NCBI GenBank assembly: GCA_014529385.2
Contig: CM043969.1
Span: 15,685,446-15,749,445, forward strand
Reading direction: 5' to 3'
DNA: 64,000 nt
DNA from: Adiantum capillus-veneris
Taxonomy: Eukaryota > Streptophyta > Polypodiopsida > Polypodiales > Pteridaceae
The notes beneath the pieces are model-generated. The model saw nothing but the letters and a program-made list of their open reading frames with translations. It did no database searches and was not told the origin of the DNA. The position numbers and the translations under genes are program-made. This document shows positions 21,850-33,253 of this stretch, piece after piece (the first letter of the stretch is position 1; each line of letters starts with the position of its first letter).

Positions 21850-22282
21850 GAAAGTAGTATATTTGGAGGTATGATGCATCTCGTTGTTGATAGCTGCCTA
21901 CTCTTAGCTTCGGCAATTTCCACAGCTCTTTCAAATGTACCAGGCTCCTCTTGATCGACCTTCTCTCTCACATAAACTGATGCACTTTAAAGAAATCCCC
22001 TGGAGGTACTTGGGATGCCCCCTCCAATTGCACCCAAATTACTTTGAAATGTTGAAAAAACTCTTTAAAATTAGCATGAACATCTTGCTGTAAACTGCTC
22101 AATTTTATCGTTGCTTCTGTTGCGGTTAGCTTCTTTGCAAACCTGTCAAAAATTGCCAGCTTCACCTGCTCCCATGTTTTCTTTTTGTCTTCCTCTAAAC
22201 CTTCAAACCACTCACGAGCTTCTCCTTTGAGCGCAAGAGGAAATACATGAAGCTTTGCTCCATCATTCACATTGAAGCTCAT
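21850..22282 (-). pseudogene. Ty3/gypsy gag fragment
   Basis: Capsid region of a retrotransposon gag (Retrotrans_gag-like): LALKGEAREWFEGL, TWEQVKLAIFDRFAKK and KLSSLQQD lie at about 22,235-22,060. In another frame VDQEEPGTFERAVEIAEAKS (about 21,965-21,905) follows. A frameshift or stop separates the parts near 21,970. The N-terminus is replaced at about 22,280 by repeat R, which suggests R inserted into this gag gene. Confidence 0.75.
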
Positions 22283-23084
22283 TGGACCCCTCCAGGCCTA
22301 GCAAGGGTAGCCTTGGGACAAGTGTCCCCCTTTCCCCTTCGAGAGAGAGGACTTGATAAATGCAAAATCAATCAATTAAATTTCCTAAATTATCATTGGA
22401 TCCCTTGGGTGTCCAACCAATAGGCTTCAGGCACACCATGAGGGCAACATGAGGAGGAACTTGACAAGTGTCCCTTTTTCTTTCTTTGTACCATGCATGC
22501 CTTGTGTGAGTGTGTGGGTGTTCTCTCTCATCCCACCTATTGTGGGGCTCTCCCCGTCCTTGTAGGGATTGAATCTTGACCTTTTGACACCTGAAGCCCC
22601 TTATGCATAGGACCATTTCCCACCACAAGCTTGGCCCTTAAGCACTTTAAGCTTGGGCTGGGTTCTCACCTCAAGTGCAACCCTAGCATCTCAAGCATCT
22701 CAAGCATGTCAAGCACCTCAAGCATCTCAAGCACCTCAATCATCAAGCACCTTAGTCATCAAGCATGACAAGCAGAATAAGCATCTCGAGCTGGGTCGGG
22801 TTCCCGCCTCAAGCTCAGCCCTAGCTTACCTAAGGTCAAAGGACTTCTACACACATTACTGGAGGTCTTCAATGAAGCTAACCCTAAGGTCTTATGCTCC
22901 ATTGGTTAGTTTGATAGACCATCTCTCATTTGGGCCCCTTTACCATTGGCCTCGTGTTGAGATAAATCTATAAGCACATGTCTATATCTTAACCCTTGTT
23001 CCTGTTTATTCTCCCACATTAAGTGATCAGTTTAATATGAGAAAATCATTTGGGTTGGTTAGATATTAGATATTAGATTTTATG
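22274..23084 (-). repeat. Repeat R, copy 1 (inverted relative to copy 2)
   Basis: An 0.8-kb repeat matching 41,417-42,305 in reverse complement. On the minus strand it starts TGTCATAAAATCTAATATC and ends about AATGAGCTT. Shared blocks include TGTGGGAGAATAAAC, GATATAGACATGTGCTTATA, GACACTTGTCCCAAGGCTAC and TTTGCATTTATCAAGTCC. It contains a 9-10-bp minisatellite (CAAGCATCT / CAAGCACCT, 22,687-22,775). It could be a solo LTR or a non-coding transposon; the termini are not decisive. Confidence 0.8.
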
Positions 23085-23158
23085 ACAAAAATACAAAAAA
23101 AGGTAATAAGAAAAGAGAATAAACACAAAAAAACAAACAAAAGAAAAAAAGGGATTAT

Positions 23159-23198
<40 letters not shown>

Positions 23199-24110
23199 AT
23201 ACCCACACATGCATGAATGCATCCTTACACACACAAACTCGCACACCTACAAGAAGAGAAAAAAAAAAGGTGCGCCTCTTTCTTTCCCTTTCCTTCTTTC
23301 TCTCCCTCTTTCTCTTCTTAATTACGGGTGCCAACTGCAACCTTTTCGGTTTTTTTCTTTTCTTTGTGCAATTGACTTCTTTTTTATTGTATTTCATTTC
23401 ATTTTGTTTCCTTTCAATTTCAATTCATTATCATTTCAGTTCAATATCATTCCCTTTAAATTTCATGTCATTTTGATTTATTTCAATTTTATTTTATTTA
23501 TTTATATTTTAGCCAAAAAATAAAAAATACAAAATAAGGAGTTTAAAAAATCAATAAAAATTTTAAAAATAATAAAAAGAGAAACAAAAAAAGAGAGAGG
23601 AAAATCAAATAAAACCCAAAATTCAAGGAAAATTCACTAGAATTCCAAAAAAAAGCTAGAAATTGAATAAAAAGCCAAAAAATACTAAAAAACAAAAAAA
23701 CATTTTAAAAAACAAAAAAATTACAAAATAACTAAAAAACCCAACAAAAGACAAAAACAGAGAGAAAGAAGAAAAACAAAAAAAATCTAGTAGAATCAAA
23801 ACATCGAGAAAAATTCATTAAAAAAATCATAAAACTTGAAGAAATTCACAAAAACACTAGAAATTTCATAAAAATCACCAAAAAAAATTGTTTTAAGAAA
23901 ACAAAATATATATAAAAAAGTTAAAAAATAAAAAAAATTACATTTGCTTTTTTCATTTGTTCTTTTGAGTCTTTTTATGATTTTTCTTTTTACTTATTTT
24001 TAATACGTTTTTTTTGCGTTTGCTTATTTTCTTCTGGTGCATATTATTTTTTATTTTTTTATTTTTTTAAAAAAGAGAAAACAAATTTGCACTTCTCCTT
24101 GCCTTTCCTA
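23085..24110. other. A/T-rich low-complexity DNA with (CA)n
   Basis: (CA)n at 23,161-23,197, then nearly 900 bases dominated by AAAAAC/AAATAAA and TTTCATTT words with no coding structure. Confidence 0.7.
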
Positions 24111-26640
24111 AGCACCCCACACTCCGTATATGTCCCAATCACGCACATTTAGGCACATTTAGCACGCTTAGAGTAGGTTCATGCCTAGATATTAGTTTTG
24201 TCAAGATTCACCCAATTCGATAGAGCATGCGACACCTGTGAGTGACTATTATTGTGTAGGATTGACCACAAGTCACCTGTGTGAGATTGACGCGTCTCTT
24301 GAGCATATATCATTGTGAGATCTATGGAAAGAGGCTGAGATGAGCTTGAGACCACGATCCTCACAAACACCATCCAGAGTCACCCTTGACACGACGAGTG
24401 CCACATAGCTGATTATACCGAGAGGAGAGCTACCAAGAGCTACTGAGATGAGAGTACTCGATGCACGACCCATTGAGCCACCATGGACGATGCCACCACA
24501 TTGTGTATCCAAAATAGAGCATCCACATCCCTTGATGACAGTGCCTACCATGACTTTTCTTATAGAGGCTATTGCAACCGCACATATTTTTAGAGACATT
24601 CCACAATCACATGACCATGATAGAGTTGTGCCACATGAGATTACATCTTCAATGAGCAACATGAGTCCTACAACGAGCAATGAGCTCCATAGACTAGCTC
24701 TTTCACTAGCCATAGATAGACCATGCTAGCCTTGTGGGGTGAGCATAGAGTATTATGCATATTTCATGATCTGAGTAGGGTGAGTTTCTTTTAGAAACTC
24801 CAGGGTTTAGTGCAGAGTACTCCCATCACATCAGCTAGTGCAAGTTACACCTAGGTCAAGACTGCTAGGATCCTTTAGAGATAAGTATGATTCGATGTTC
24901 TTGCCGATGCTTGAAGTAGACTTACAGAGCACAGAGCTTCTATCTGATGAGACGAGTCTCTAGATACACATACTCATCCTACGCTGGTAGAGTTGCATAG
25001 ACTTGAGTATACACAGACATATGTTGAGGATTGTGAATGTAGGTATACACAAGAGTCTAGCACACCTTGCAAGTCACCTTCGAGTGTGAGCGCCATGCTA
25101 TTTTTCGAACAAGATCCTCGGAGCGAGTATATAGAGGCACTGATCACTCCATCTATGTGTTGACCGTAGGATTGTGATATATGCCACGACCACTGCTAGC
25201 TCTAGCATGCTATAGAGCTAGAATACCTAAGACAACTCCCACCCAGTTAGGTCATAGATCACCTACAAGACTGATGAGTGATTGTGTTCCTTTGTGAGGG
25301 ACTCCTAGGACCATGCCATGAGATGTAGCTCTAGAACCTAGCCTACCACATAGTGAGCCTCATCATTATGAGACTGACCCCATTGAGTCGATAGATGTTT
25401 CTCATCACTTTGATACCCAAGCAGAGTGACACACCATTGAGTGATTCACCTATACTGAGATGACATATCACACAGATGTTTCCACCCAACCATATATTAC
25501 TGTTGAGACACAACCGCATTTCCCAATCCTTCAGCACAGGCAGATATGACTTGTGAGACATTGTCACTTCACGTTCCTATAGAACACATTGATGAGACCA
25601 CCATAGAGGCCACACCACAAATAGCAGAGCCATTAGAGCCTACTTTAGCCTCTACACCCTAGTGTAGTTCTACTTTAGCAGGGCACACCCGAGATGCTAA
25701 CCATAGCTCAAGTCATAGAGCTTACCAGAGGACTAGACATGTTTATGTTCCCCATAGAGAGAGTCATGATAGATGTTTATGTAGTGATGACACACTTGTG
25801 TGGATAGCAAGCCATAAAGCACATGAGGGTGCACCACAGGGATGGCTAGCTTCTAGATGGTCACTAGAGGCACATAGATTTTATGAGGGACATAGATAGG
25901 TTTGGGCTCCTAGTAGCACACTCCATGATGAGTGCTCATAGCTCTTTTACACTTCCTAGAGCAGATATAGTACATCAGACGTGTCTAGTAGAGGGACCGC
26001 GACAAGACATAGACGTTCACAACAACGATAGTGGCCATCTACTATGAGACACTCTAGACCTAGAGTTAGCCCATCTAGACAATCAGGACCGCATGTGAGG
26101 AGAGCTTGACAACAACGATAGTGGCCATCTACTATGAGACACTCGAGACCTAGAGTTAGCCCATCTAGACAATCAGGACCACATGTGAGGAGAGCTTGAC
26201 CTACATTCATTGAGATACCATGGACATTGAAGATTTGGTTGTCGAAGAGCCAGCCACCTATCACACCATAGGTTGACACGAGCCATACCTCACTTGAGAT
26301 TTCCACTGACCATGTGCAAGAGTCATCCATTGAGGGATCTTGAGCCACAGAGTCCATTAACCATACAATCACAGGCTGATGTCATCCTTAAACCCATTAC
26401 TTGTGCTTCAGATTCTACCATCCATATGGAACTAGGTGCTAGCCAGCCAATAACCATTAGACAGAGAGCTAGGAGATTACAGGCTTTATTGTTTGGAGAG
26501 AGTTCTCTTGTCCCTCCTAGTTGCACTAGACCCTTGACTTGTGCAGATTCAACATGGTGTACAAGACACATGCATGTATACTAGAGGCACTTTTTTTCCT
26601 TTGGGTTTTTTTTCCTATAGGCACCCATGTATGAGACCTT
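24111..26640. other. Decayed, possibly once-coding region of unknown identity
   Basis: Base composition changes sharply from the A/T-rich DNA before it, and GAGAC, CACATGAG and TAGAG words are frequent. Several frames give coding-like stretches (for example 24,448-24,729 plus, and around 25,730-25,910) broken by many stops, chiefly TAG. I recognise no domain. The stretch contains a near-exact 90-bp tandem duplication. Confidence 0.35.
26021..26200. repeat. 90-bp tandem duplication with two mismatches
   Basis: 26,021-26,110 and 26,111-26,200, both beginning AACAACGATAGTGGCCATCT, differ at two positions. Because the unit is a multiple of three, it keeps frame (30 codons). Confidence 0.95.
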
Positions 26641-26829
26641 AGCATATGATTTCTTTTTATTTACAATTAGGTAATAAAATTTTCATTTCTATGCTGACAC
26701 ACCTCTCTAGGTGGTAGTGTTTTGTTTGTGATTTTGTAGCATAGATGGACTTCAACTTTCACATAACATGGATAGATTGAGCTCTAGCATTGTATGATTA
26801 TTGACAACGGATGATAGAGTGGAGCGAGT

Positions 26830-27471
26830 GGTTCAAGGTCGAGATCTCATTACCGCCCGGGTTTTGCATGAACTTGCCAGTCAATTGCAAGAATTAAGAA
26901 TTAAAATAATAAATAGAAACCAAAGAGAAGAGCAGCCAGCTGGGAGAGGTAGGGGATGAAGGATACAAGGAAGATGCTACAATTGTGATGAAGAGGGTCA
27001 CTACGCCCCTGATTGTCCTGAACCACCAAGAGAGAGAGAGGAGGGATATACCCCCTATATGGACGTGGTCGACGGAGAATAGAAGAAAACCATCAAGAGC
27101 GGGCACTAGAAGCACCACCGCCGCAACAACAACCACAACCGTTGCCTGGAAATGGAGAAGGTAGGGCTATTAACATCATTACCCTTGAGCATCAAGATGT
27201 GGATATTTTGGCCAATAAGAGAGCTAAGCATGATAGGGAGAAAGAGACAGAAGAAGAGAGGGAAACAAGAGCAAGGAAAGGAGAGGCTAAGGTAGAAGAC
27301 AAACCAGAAAGTAGCAAGAGGCGGCGAAGAAGGAAAATTGGTCCAAAGGACTACCTCCTTGGCCAAGGTGTTGAAGACTATGATATTGTCGACAACATAC
27401 GAAATCGAAAGGCAAATATATCTTTTGGTCAATTGGTGGCTTTGAACGCTAAATTGAGGAGGCAGTCATTA
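26830..27471 (+). pseudogene. Ty3/gypsy gag C-terminus with CCHC knuckle, cut by the 18.8-kb insertion
   Basis: Plus-strand 3' part of a retrotransposon gag. A helical segment (LHELASQLQELRIK) is followed by a stop, then the zinc knuckle CYNCDEEGHYAPDC (about 26,985-27,030), a Gln/Pro-rich linker and a highly charged Lys/Glu/Arg region. The final segment IGPKDYLLGQGVEDYDIV runs to VALNAKLRRQSL. Coding similarity ends at the inverted-repeat end at 27,472. A protease that could follow this region in the same element resumes at 46,255. One TGA (near 26,960) and one frameshift (27,050-27,075) break the frame. Confidence 0.75.
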
Positions 27472-27502
27472 GGGCCAAAAACGACTCAAAAAGGGCTGTG
27501 TA
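27467..27502 (+). repeat. Left terminal inverted repeat of the 18.8-kb unit
   Basis: CATTAGGGCCAAAAACGAC followed by TCAAAAAGGGCTGTG. It matches the reverse complement of 46,218-46,253. If the first bases CATTA belong to the element, they resemble the CACTA start of CMC transposons, but no 3-bp target duplication is then visible. Confidence 0.75.
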
Positions 27503-27837
27503 AGGAATTGGTTAAATTACTAATTAGCAGAGCCGTTTGTGGTCAAAACAGCTCCAAATTTGTCCGTTTTGGTCATTTAAAGCATATCTACGCAATCTAA
27601 AGCGTATCTAGGTACATATCTCTAAATATTCAAAAAGATATCGTTTTCTTCACATTCCTTTGTGGCTCACCTCGAAATTTGTTTTCATTTACTTCACTTG
27701 GCGGCAAATAGTTGTTTCCACTTTTGAATCTCTCTTTTTTCTCTCACCTTTCGCGAGCTTTATCTCTTCTTCTCTGATACACCTTGTTCTGCTGCTACGT
27801 TATTTCCATTATACTTTCTTCTCCTTCATTACTTACA

Positions 27838-30231
27838 ATGACTAATACATCTTTCATTAGTGATAACCGCAAGTTTCACTTGAACATTAAGCTAAGCCAA
27901 GAATACGCTACTACGCGGAGTGTCTATCAAAGACCAGTTACAACTGCAAATGAAGCACAACAACTTCGCAACGACGAGAAACACATTGATATATGGACAG
28001 ATGGGAGCTTATATCCACCGGATCCTAGCACTGGAAGGTATCCATCTTTTCACACACCTCATGATTTGATGAGATTTGTTGGTGATGGGGTTGATGGCTT
28101 GCTAGGATATAGTTCCAGGTTATCTCATTCACACATTGATCATACACATTACATTCAATATCTCAAAACTGTTTTGTTTTCAAATGCAACAAGAATTTTA
28201 GAACTTGAAAACCAAATAGCATCTCTAAAACAAGAAAATCACCAACTTCGGACTTTAAAAGAAACTCCAATAGGATTAAGAGCACGAGTAAAACGAATGA
28301 GAGATGTAGTAAACTTAACAGAAGGTTCTGGACAAAGAAAAAAAAGATTAAAGATTACTAGAAAACATGTGACTAGTCTTTTAGGATTTGATATGTCCAA
28401 TGGTCAAGAAAGGGTGAGATTTTTGAATGAGGTAATGAACAAAAGTGATATTCTTAAACTTTTGAAACTTCCTGAAAATCAAACTCAGAAAAAATTGGTA
28501 TTTCAAAGTTTACTGAAATATATGGGTTTACTGGTCCAACCTTCTCAAATGCAAGAAGTTTGTGACACAGTGGGGATGAGTAGAAGTGGTTACATGGACA
28601 TCTCTAAAACCTGGTTTCAGGTTTTAAAGTATTACAAGATTAAAGCTTTTGGGTTGCCTAGGCCTCATAATGTTGGGAAAGTTAGGACTCTATTAAACGA
28701 AGAAATACCCGAACATTTTGGAGAGTACTATCATATAGAAGGAACGATGCCATATGAAAAACAAAAAAAAAATCTTCTTTTGAGTATAATGTTTTTAATA
28801 ACATTTGGATGAGTACAAAAAATGTTCAATCTGCTATGGTGAGATACTATAATATGCAAGAAGTAGATTGTGAAGGAAAACTTATATTTGTTCTGAAATT
28901 GGATGAAGCTCAAATTCAAAAATGTCAAAAAATGGAAAGAGTATCCATATCCCTTATGAATAGAGCATTGGACTATAGCCAGGGTAAGCTTGATTCCCCA
29001 TACCACAAAACTCAATCAGAAATGGAACTTTGGTGGATTGGAGCAGCTCAAATACTAGTAGAAAACCACGATACATTGAAATGGCTGTTTTTGCAAACCG
29101 ATATCCCTTCTGTTATACAGGACCAAAATGCAGGTGAAAAACTCTGTGTAGATGGCATGGGTGACTTTTTTGTAGAATGGCACTTGAGTGCTGACCTAAA
29201 AGCATTAAAGTGCATGTTTGGTGTATGTGGAGGTGCCAATACCAAGTATCCATGTCTATATTGCATGGCAAGCACTGGAACAAAAGGATGGCTTGCAGAA
29301 CACGAGGTTGGAAAAGCACCATTGAGGAATAATGTTAACGTCATCGACTACCCATCGTCTTCTATGATTTGGGATCCAATTCTAACAATAGATTTAAAAA
29401 ATGTACATATATGCACAATGCATGCAGAGATTAGAATCTTGGACAAATTGCTTCGACTCCATCTTGACTATGCATATTCTATTAAGCCAACTAAACTTGC
29501 AGACGAGTGCATAGAAAAATGCGAGGCTTTGCTCTCTCAAATGGGTTTTCATGGTGGTCAAGTGCATCTAAAAAAAGATCCCACTCTTTCAAAAGGAACC
29601 GGTGATGTTTTGCAAGATGTTTCAATGGGTGGAGCAAAAGCCAGAAGATTTTTGAGTAACCATGACAACAAACAAGTTGATGCTATGTGGAACTGCTGGA
29701 AGGATCTTTGTGTTATAACAACCAATGTCAAAAGTAGACCAGATGTAGCCAACAAACGCATGGAAGTGTGGAAGAAGCTCGACAATTTTTTGAAAGTTTT
29801 GAGACAACAAGTTAGCTCTGCTACTTATGCAGATGACTTTAAAAAGACAATAAAGCTTTTAATAACTGCTATTACAGATGCTTGGGGAGCAAAAGACATC
29901 ACATATTACTTGGTGAGTATTCAATTACTTTCTAAAGTCTAGATAGTATTTTACTTTGCATCCTATTGAGTTCAACTAACTTTTTTTTTATATTTAGCAT
30001 ATTATGTACCTGCATGGACTATATTTTGCAAAACAAGGACCCCTTGCAACATGGAATACTCAGGGAATGGAAAAATCTCACTATAAAGCGAGGACTTCTT
30101 TTTTCAAATGTACGAGAAAGGGAGGTGGACAAAGAAGGAGCAATGCACTAAAGGAATTATTCAATTGGTTCTATAGGAGGCAATTACAACGGATGAGATC
30201 AAACAACCATGCTGCTCAACCACAGATCTGA
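27838..30231 (+). CDS. Transposase-like protein, three coding segments, one frameshift
   Basis: Probable transposase of the 18.8-kb unit. Segment 1 (27,838-about 28,770) has an N-terminal domain with IDIWTDGSLYPPDP and LLGYSSRLS, a leucine heptad coiled coil (about residues 120-145) and a basic patch. A one-base shift in a run of ten A (28,763-28,772) joins it to segment 2 (to 29,912). Segment 2 has KLDEAQIQKC, VDGMGDFFVEWHLSADLKAL, then KYPCLYC and HAEIRILDKLLRLHLD. The intron is 29,913-29,997 (TG|GTGAGT...TTTAG). Segment 3 has HGLYFAKQG, TQGMEKSHYKA and RRSNALKELF, ending at TGA 30,231. Separated acidic residues plus a CxxC after the second Asp recall DDE-type transposases with a zinc insertion (TNP2/KDZ-like layouts). 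The family is my inference; the catalytic triad is not proven. Confidence 0.65.
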
Positions 30232-30321
30232 GATTAATGCTTCACTTTGAAACTTTGTACTGAATCTTTCTAAAGAGATCCAAATTCAAAAAAGATATTT
30301 TGGTGCAAAAAATTGTCAAAT

Positions 30322-31943
30322 TTACATCAGTTTTTGATTTTTTTTTATATCTCTAGGCATGTCACCCCTATATCTCAAAAACTTTCTTCTTTTATAGCCC
30401 CCAAGAAGGTTGACATTTGTCTCCTCAGCTGCTGCTGCATAGCTAAAGTAGCAAAGAAAGTATCCTGCTCTTGAGGCATTGAATCCTGCAGCATATCCAA
30501 ACATTCGAAGTGTTGTTGCTCTCTCAAGTAGCATGATCTTGTTTGCATTGATTTGAAGGGGGGTGTACCCTAAAAACCGTGACAATATCTTCAGTGCAAA
30601 CATTGGCAACTCAGGATCTTCAGAATACTGCATGTGGAAAGCACAGAAGGTGGCACTATCCAATGTAGGCATGTAGTGCATGAGAGAGGAGGCATCCCTT
30701 CTTGAAGAGCCCTCTATTGCTTTCCCTCTCAAGCCTTTAGCTCTCCCAAGAAAATTGTCTTTGTCAAGGAGTTCAATCTGCAAAACAAGACAATGAGTAA
30801 TTAAAACTAACTTGAAAAAAAAGGAATATTTCAGTAGGGAGATCACCTTTTGCAATTCATCTTCGGCAATGACTTTTTCTTGAAGGAGATTGCATGATCC
30901 AGTCATCTCTCTTATGTCAACTTCCTTTCCAATTTTTTTCAGCTTAAAGTCTCTGCCAAAAGATTGGATGCCAATCTCAACAAGCCTCTTCTCAAAATCC
31001 TCATCTTTGAGGGAAGGTTTTTCCTCTTCCACTCTTCTCATGCATAGAGCAAGTGCATCAGGAGCAGGAAAAAAATCTTTATTGGATGTATGAAGATCAA
31101 GTGCCAAAAACTCCTCTTTTGACTCTTCTTCTGTGTCAATAAAATCTTTGGCCACCTCAGAAGCTTCAGAAATGGTTGCAATATAGTAGTCCTCCCTCAT
31201 ATTAAGCAGACACTGGATATGATGGAGAGGGATATACTCTTTCCCATTGATAAAGAAGTAGGAAGGGTTTGGAATAGTAAGGGAAGCTTCAGATACCTCT
31301 ACCTCATCTGTTGGCTCATCAATGACAATACTAGCTCTAAATTGAGCAACATCAAAATTTGCACTCTCCTGATCCTCAGCTGCAACATCAACTTTCTCCT
31401 CTTCTAGAATTTCACTTTTCTCAAGCTGCAAAACTGTGGAAACATTTTTATTTGTTGCCTCATCTGTATCTTTCACTTCATCATCTTTGCCTTGCATGTC
31501 AACTTTAAGGAACAAAAAGAAAAGAAAAGCAACTTCTGTTGGAACAAGGTTACAAGGTTTTAAATGTAATTGACAAGAAATGGTAGGTGGAAAAACAAAG
31601 GAAGTCTTCTTAGAAAATCTTCCAATGTTACTTTGCTCTTCTCAATTGAGTTTGAAGTATATTCGGTTAGATGACAATAAGCCTTCCCATCTCAAACCAA
31701 ACACTTGCCTTCAACTGCCTCTTCAAACTCTTTGAATTCTTCTGCCAAGAAGTCTTTCAAATAGTCTAACAAAGCTGCAAGATCAAACACAGGGTTGAAT
31801 ATTTCATATGCTTTGGTGTACACCTCCATGTCACCACCATCCACCACAGCCACCAATAGTTTCTCACTTGGACTCTCCTCCAAAATCTCCTCCCGGCCTT
31901 CAATCATCGTAGAAGAAAAGTCGACAGGTGAAGCTAGGTACAA
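30322..31943 (-). CDS. Unknown acidic protein, multi-exon, in the transposon-like unit
   Basis: I do not recognise the family. The main exon (about 31,502-30,847) encodes an acidic N-terminus and a segment INGKEYIPLHHIQCLLNM. Intron 30,846-30,778 (CAAAAG|GTGATC...TTTTGCAG) keeps the frame into the last exon (30,777-30,322), with LDKDNFLGRAKGLRGKA, LPMFALKILSRFLGYTPL and a basic end RRKFLRYRGDMPRD. An upstream open frame (31,943-31,692; ATG at about 31,907) may be a first exon; an acceptor at TTCCTTAAAG (31,503) is good but the donor/phase is unclear. The gene is head-to-head with the H3-like gene across the inverted-repeat array. The low-complexity acidic start suggests a nuclear regulatory protein, but this is speculative. 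Confidence 0.55.
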
Positions 31944-31989
31944 GGTACGGAAATACGCCCAACGTTTGCAAATGTACTAGTGCCAATGA

Positions 31990-32300
31990 CAAACCCGAAC
32001 CACGCAATACGCTCTAGACCCAAGCTTTGGAACTTGCTCCCTGTGCATTGTGCGGGACAAAGCCACAGCAAAATGAACAACCCCGAACCACGCGATACGC
32101 GCTAGACCCAGGCTTTGGAAGTGCCTCCCTGCGCGTCGTGTGGGACAAAGCCACACTAAAACGGAAAACAAGCCCGAACCACGCGATACGTGCTGGACCC
32201 AGACTTTGGAACTACTTCTCTGCACGTCGTGCGAGACAAAGCCACAACAAAGCAAACAAGAACCTCGAAAGATGCGATAGGGGCCCCGAAAGACACGATA
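31990..32300. repeat. ~90-bp tandem array A with CGCGATACG / CGTCGTG inverted motif
   Basis: Three and a half units start CCCGAACCACG near 31,994, 32,083 and 32,173 (spacing 89-90). Each has ACCACGCxATACG in its first part, CTTTGGAA in the middle and GCGxxGTGxGxGACAAAGCCA in its second part. A degraded fourth unit ends near 32,300. The CG-rich core is the same inverted motif used in array B. Confidence 0.85.
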
Positions 32301-32730
32301 GGGGAGGGACCACCGATGTGCAATTTCAACAGATGAGATCGTGCGGGATGAGAGGATTAGTACACAAAAATGGATAATATCTCGCGTCGTATGCGACAAG
32401 TGAACGTGCAACATTCTTAAAATTCGAGACCAAGATTTATAGAAGATCCGAAATATGACTGTTAGTGACACATGTCAACCATGCACACGTGCCACGTGGC
32501 TTGCGCACAACGGTCGTCGTACGGACGGTCTTATGTATATAAAGCTTTGTCACGTGTTCATTTTGTGCTTTCTCCCATACTCGACATTCGCGTCGTGTCG
32601 TCCTCAACTACCCGCACTTCGAGTCATCCATCCACTAAGCCAAGACAAACTTCTTCTCAAACGACGCGACCTGGATGTGTTGGGCATGTGAGAGCACCTT
32701 CTACCGCTTCCCATACTCTTAGCATCCCAT
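32301..32730. promoter_or_regulatory. Spacer between arrays, possible core promoter
   Basis: Isolated TCGCGTCGTATGCGAC (32,391-32,406), TTCGCGTCGTG (32,588) and ACGACGCGACC (32,661) copies of the array motif, and TATATAAAG at 32,535-32,543, a good TATA box on the plus strand. Transcription from here would read through array B into the H3-like gene. No ORF was recognised. Confidence 0.4.
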
Positions 32731-33240
32731 ACGACGCGATAGGCGCAAGTTGCAAAGTCTAGGTGAGCCTCTCATCGCGTCGTACGGGGGTTTCTATTCG
32801 GCTAACTTCACAACTCGTATACGACGCTCTATACGATGTTCTAAGGTGTTTGTGTGCCCTCTATCACATTATGAAGGTCTTGTTTTTTGAAATACTCATG
32901 GCTTCCCATACGACGCGATAGGCGCATGTTGCAACGGTTAGGTGAGGCTCTATTCGCGTCGTGCGGAGATTCTTGCTCGGCTTACTTAAAGTTTTCACAG
33001 CTCGCATATGACGCGATACGGTGATGTTCTAGGGTGTGGGTGCGCCCTCTATCGCGTCGTATAGGGAGTTTTGTGAGATTTTCTTTGGAGGTTCCGGTGC
33101 TCACATACGACGCGATACGGACGTATTCAAGAGCCTGGGTCACCGTTCTATCGCGTCGTGTTGTTGTCACCCTTCTCTTCACACACGGCACGATAGAAAC
33201 ATCTTGAAGGTTGTGGCTGACGTGTCTGTCGCGTGGTGTG
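32731..33240. repeat. Array B: six ~90-100-bp units, each an inverted repeat around GACGCGATA / TATCGCGTC
   Basis: Unit starts lie near 32,731, 32,821, 32,910, 33,006, 33,107 and 33,186. In each unit ACGACGCGATA is followed about 30-45 bases later by its complement TATCGCGTCGT; units 2 and 6 are degraded. The array ends 13 bases before the ATG of the H3-like gene. Repeated short CG-rich motifs near genes recall the subterminal repeats that CACTA/Spm-type transposases bind, but here they lie mid-element. Confidence 0.85.
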
Positions 33241-33253
33241 TTCTTTTACCCAA

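Noticed and set aside
24273-24713. 146-codon minus-strand open frame
   Set aside because: No domain, and the plus strand is equally open; kept only as part of the unidentified decayed region.
31990-33240. CRISPR array
   Set aside because: Units are diverged tandem repeats of about 90 bp containing an internal inverted motif, not short identical repeats with unique spacers; the genome is eukaryotic.
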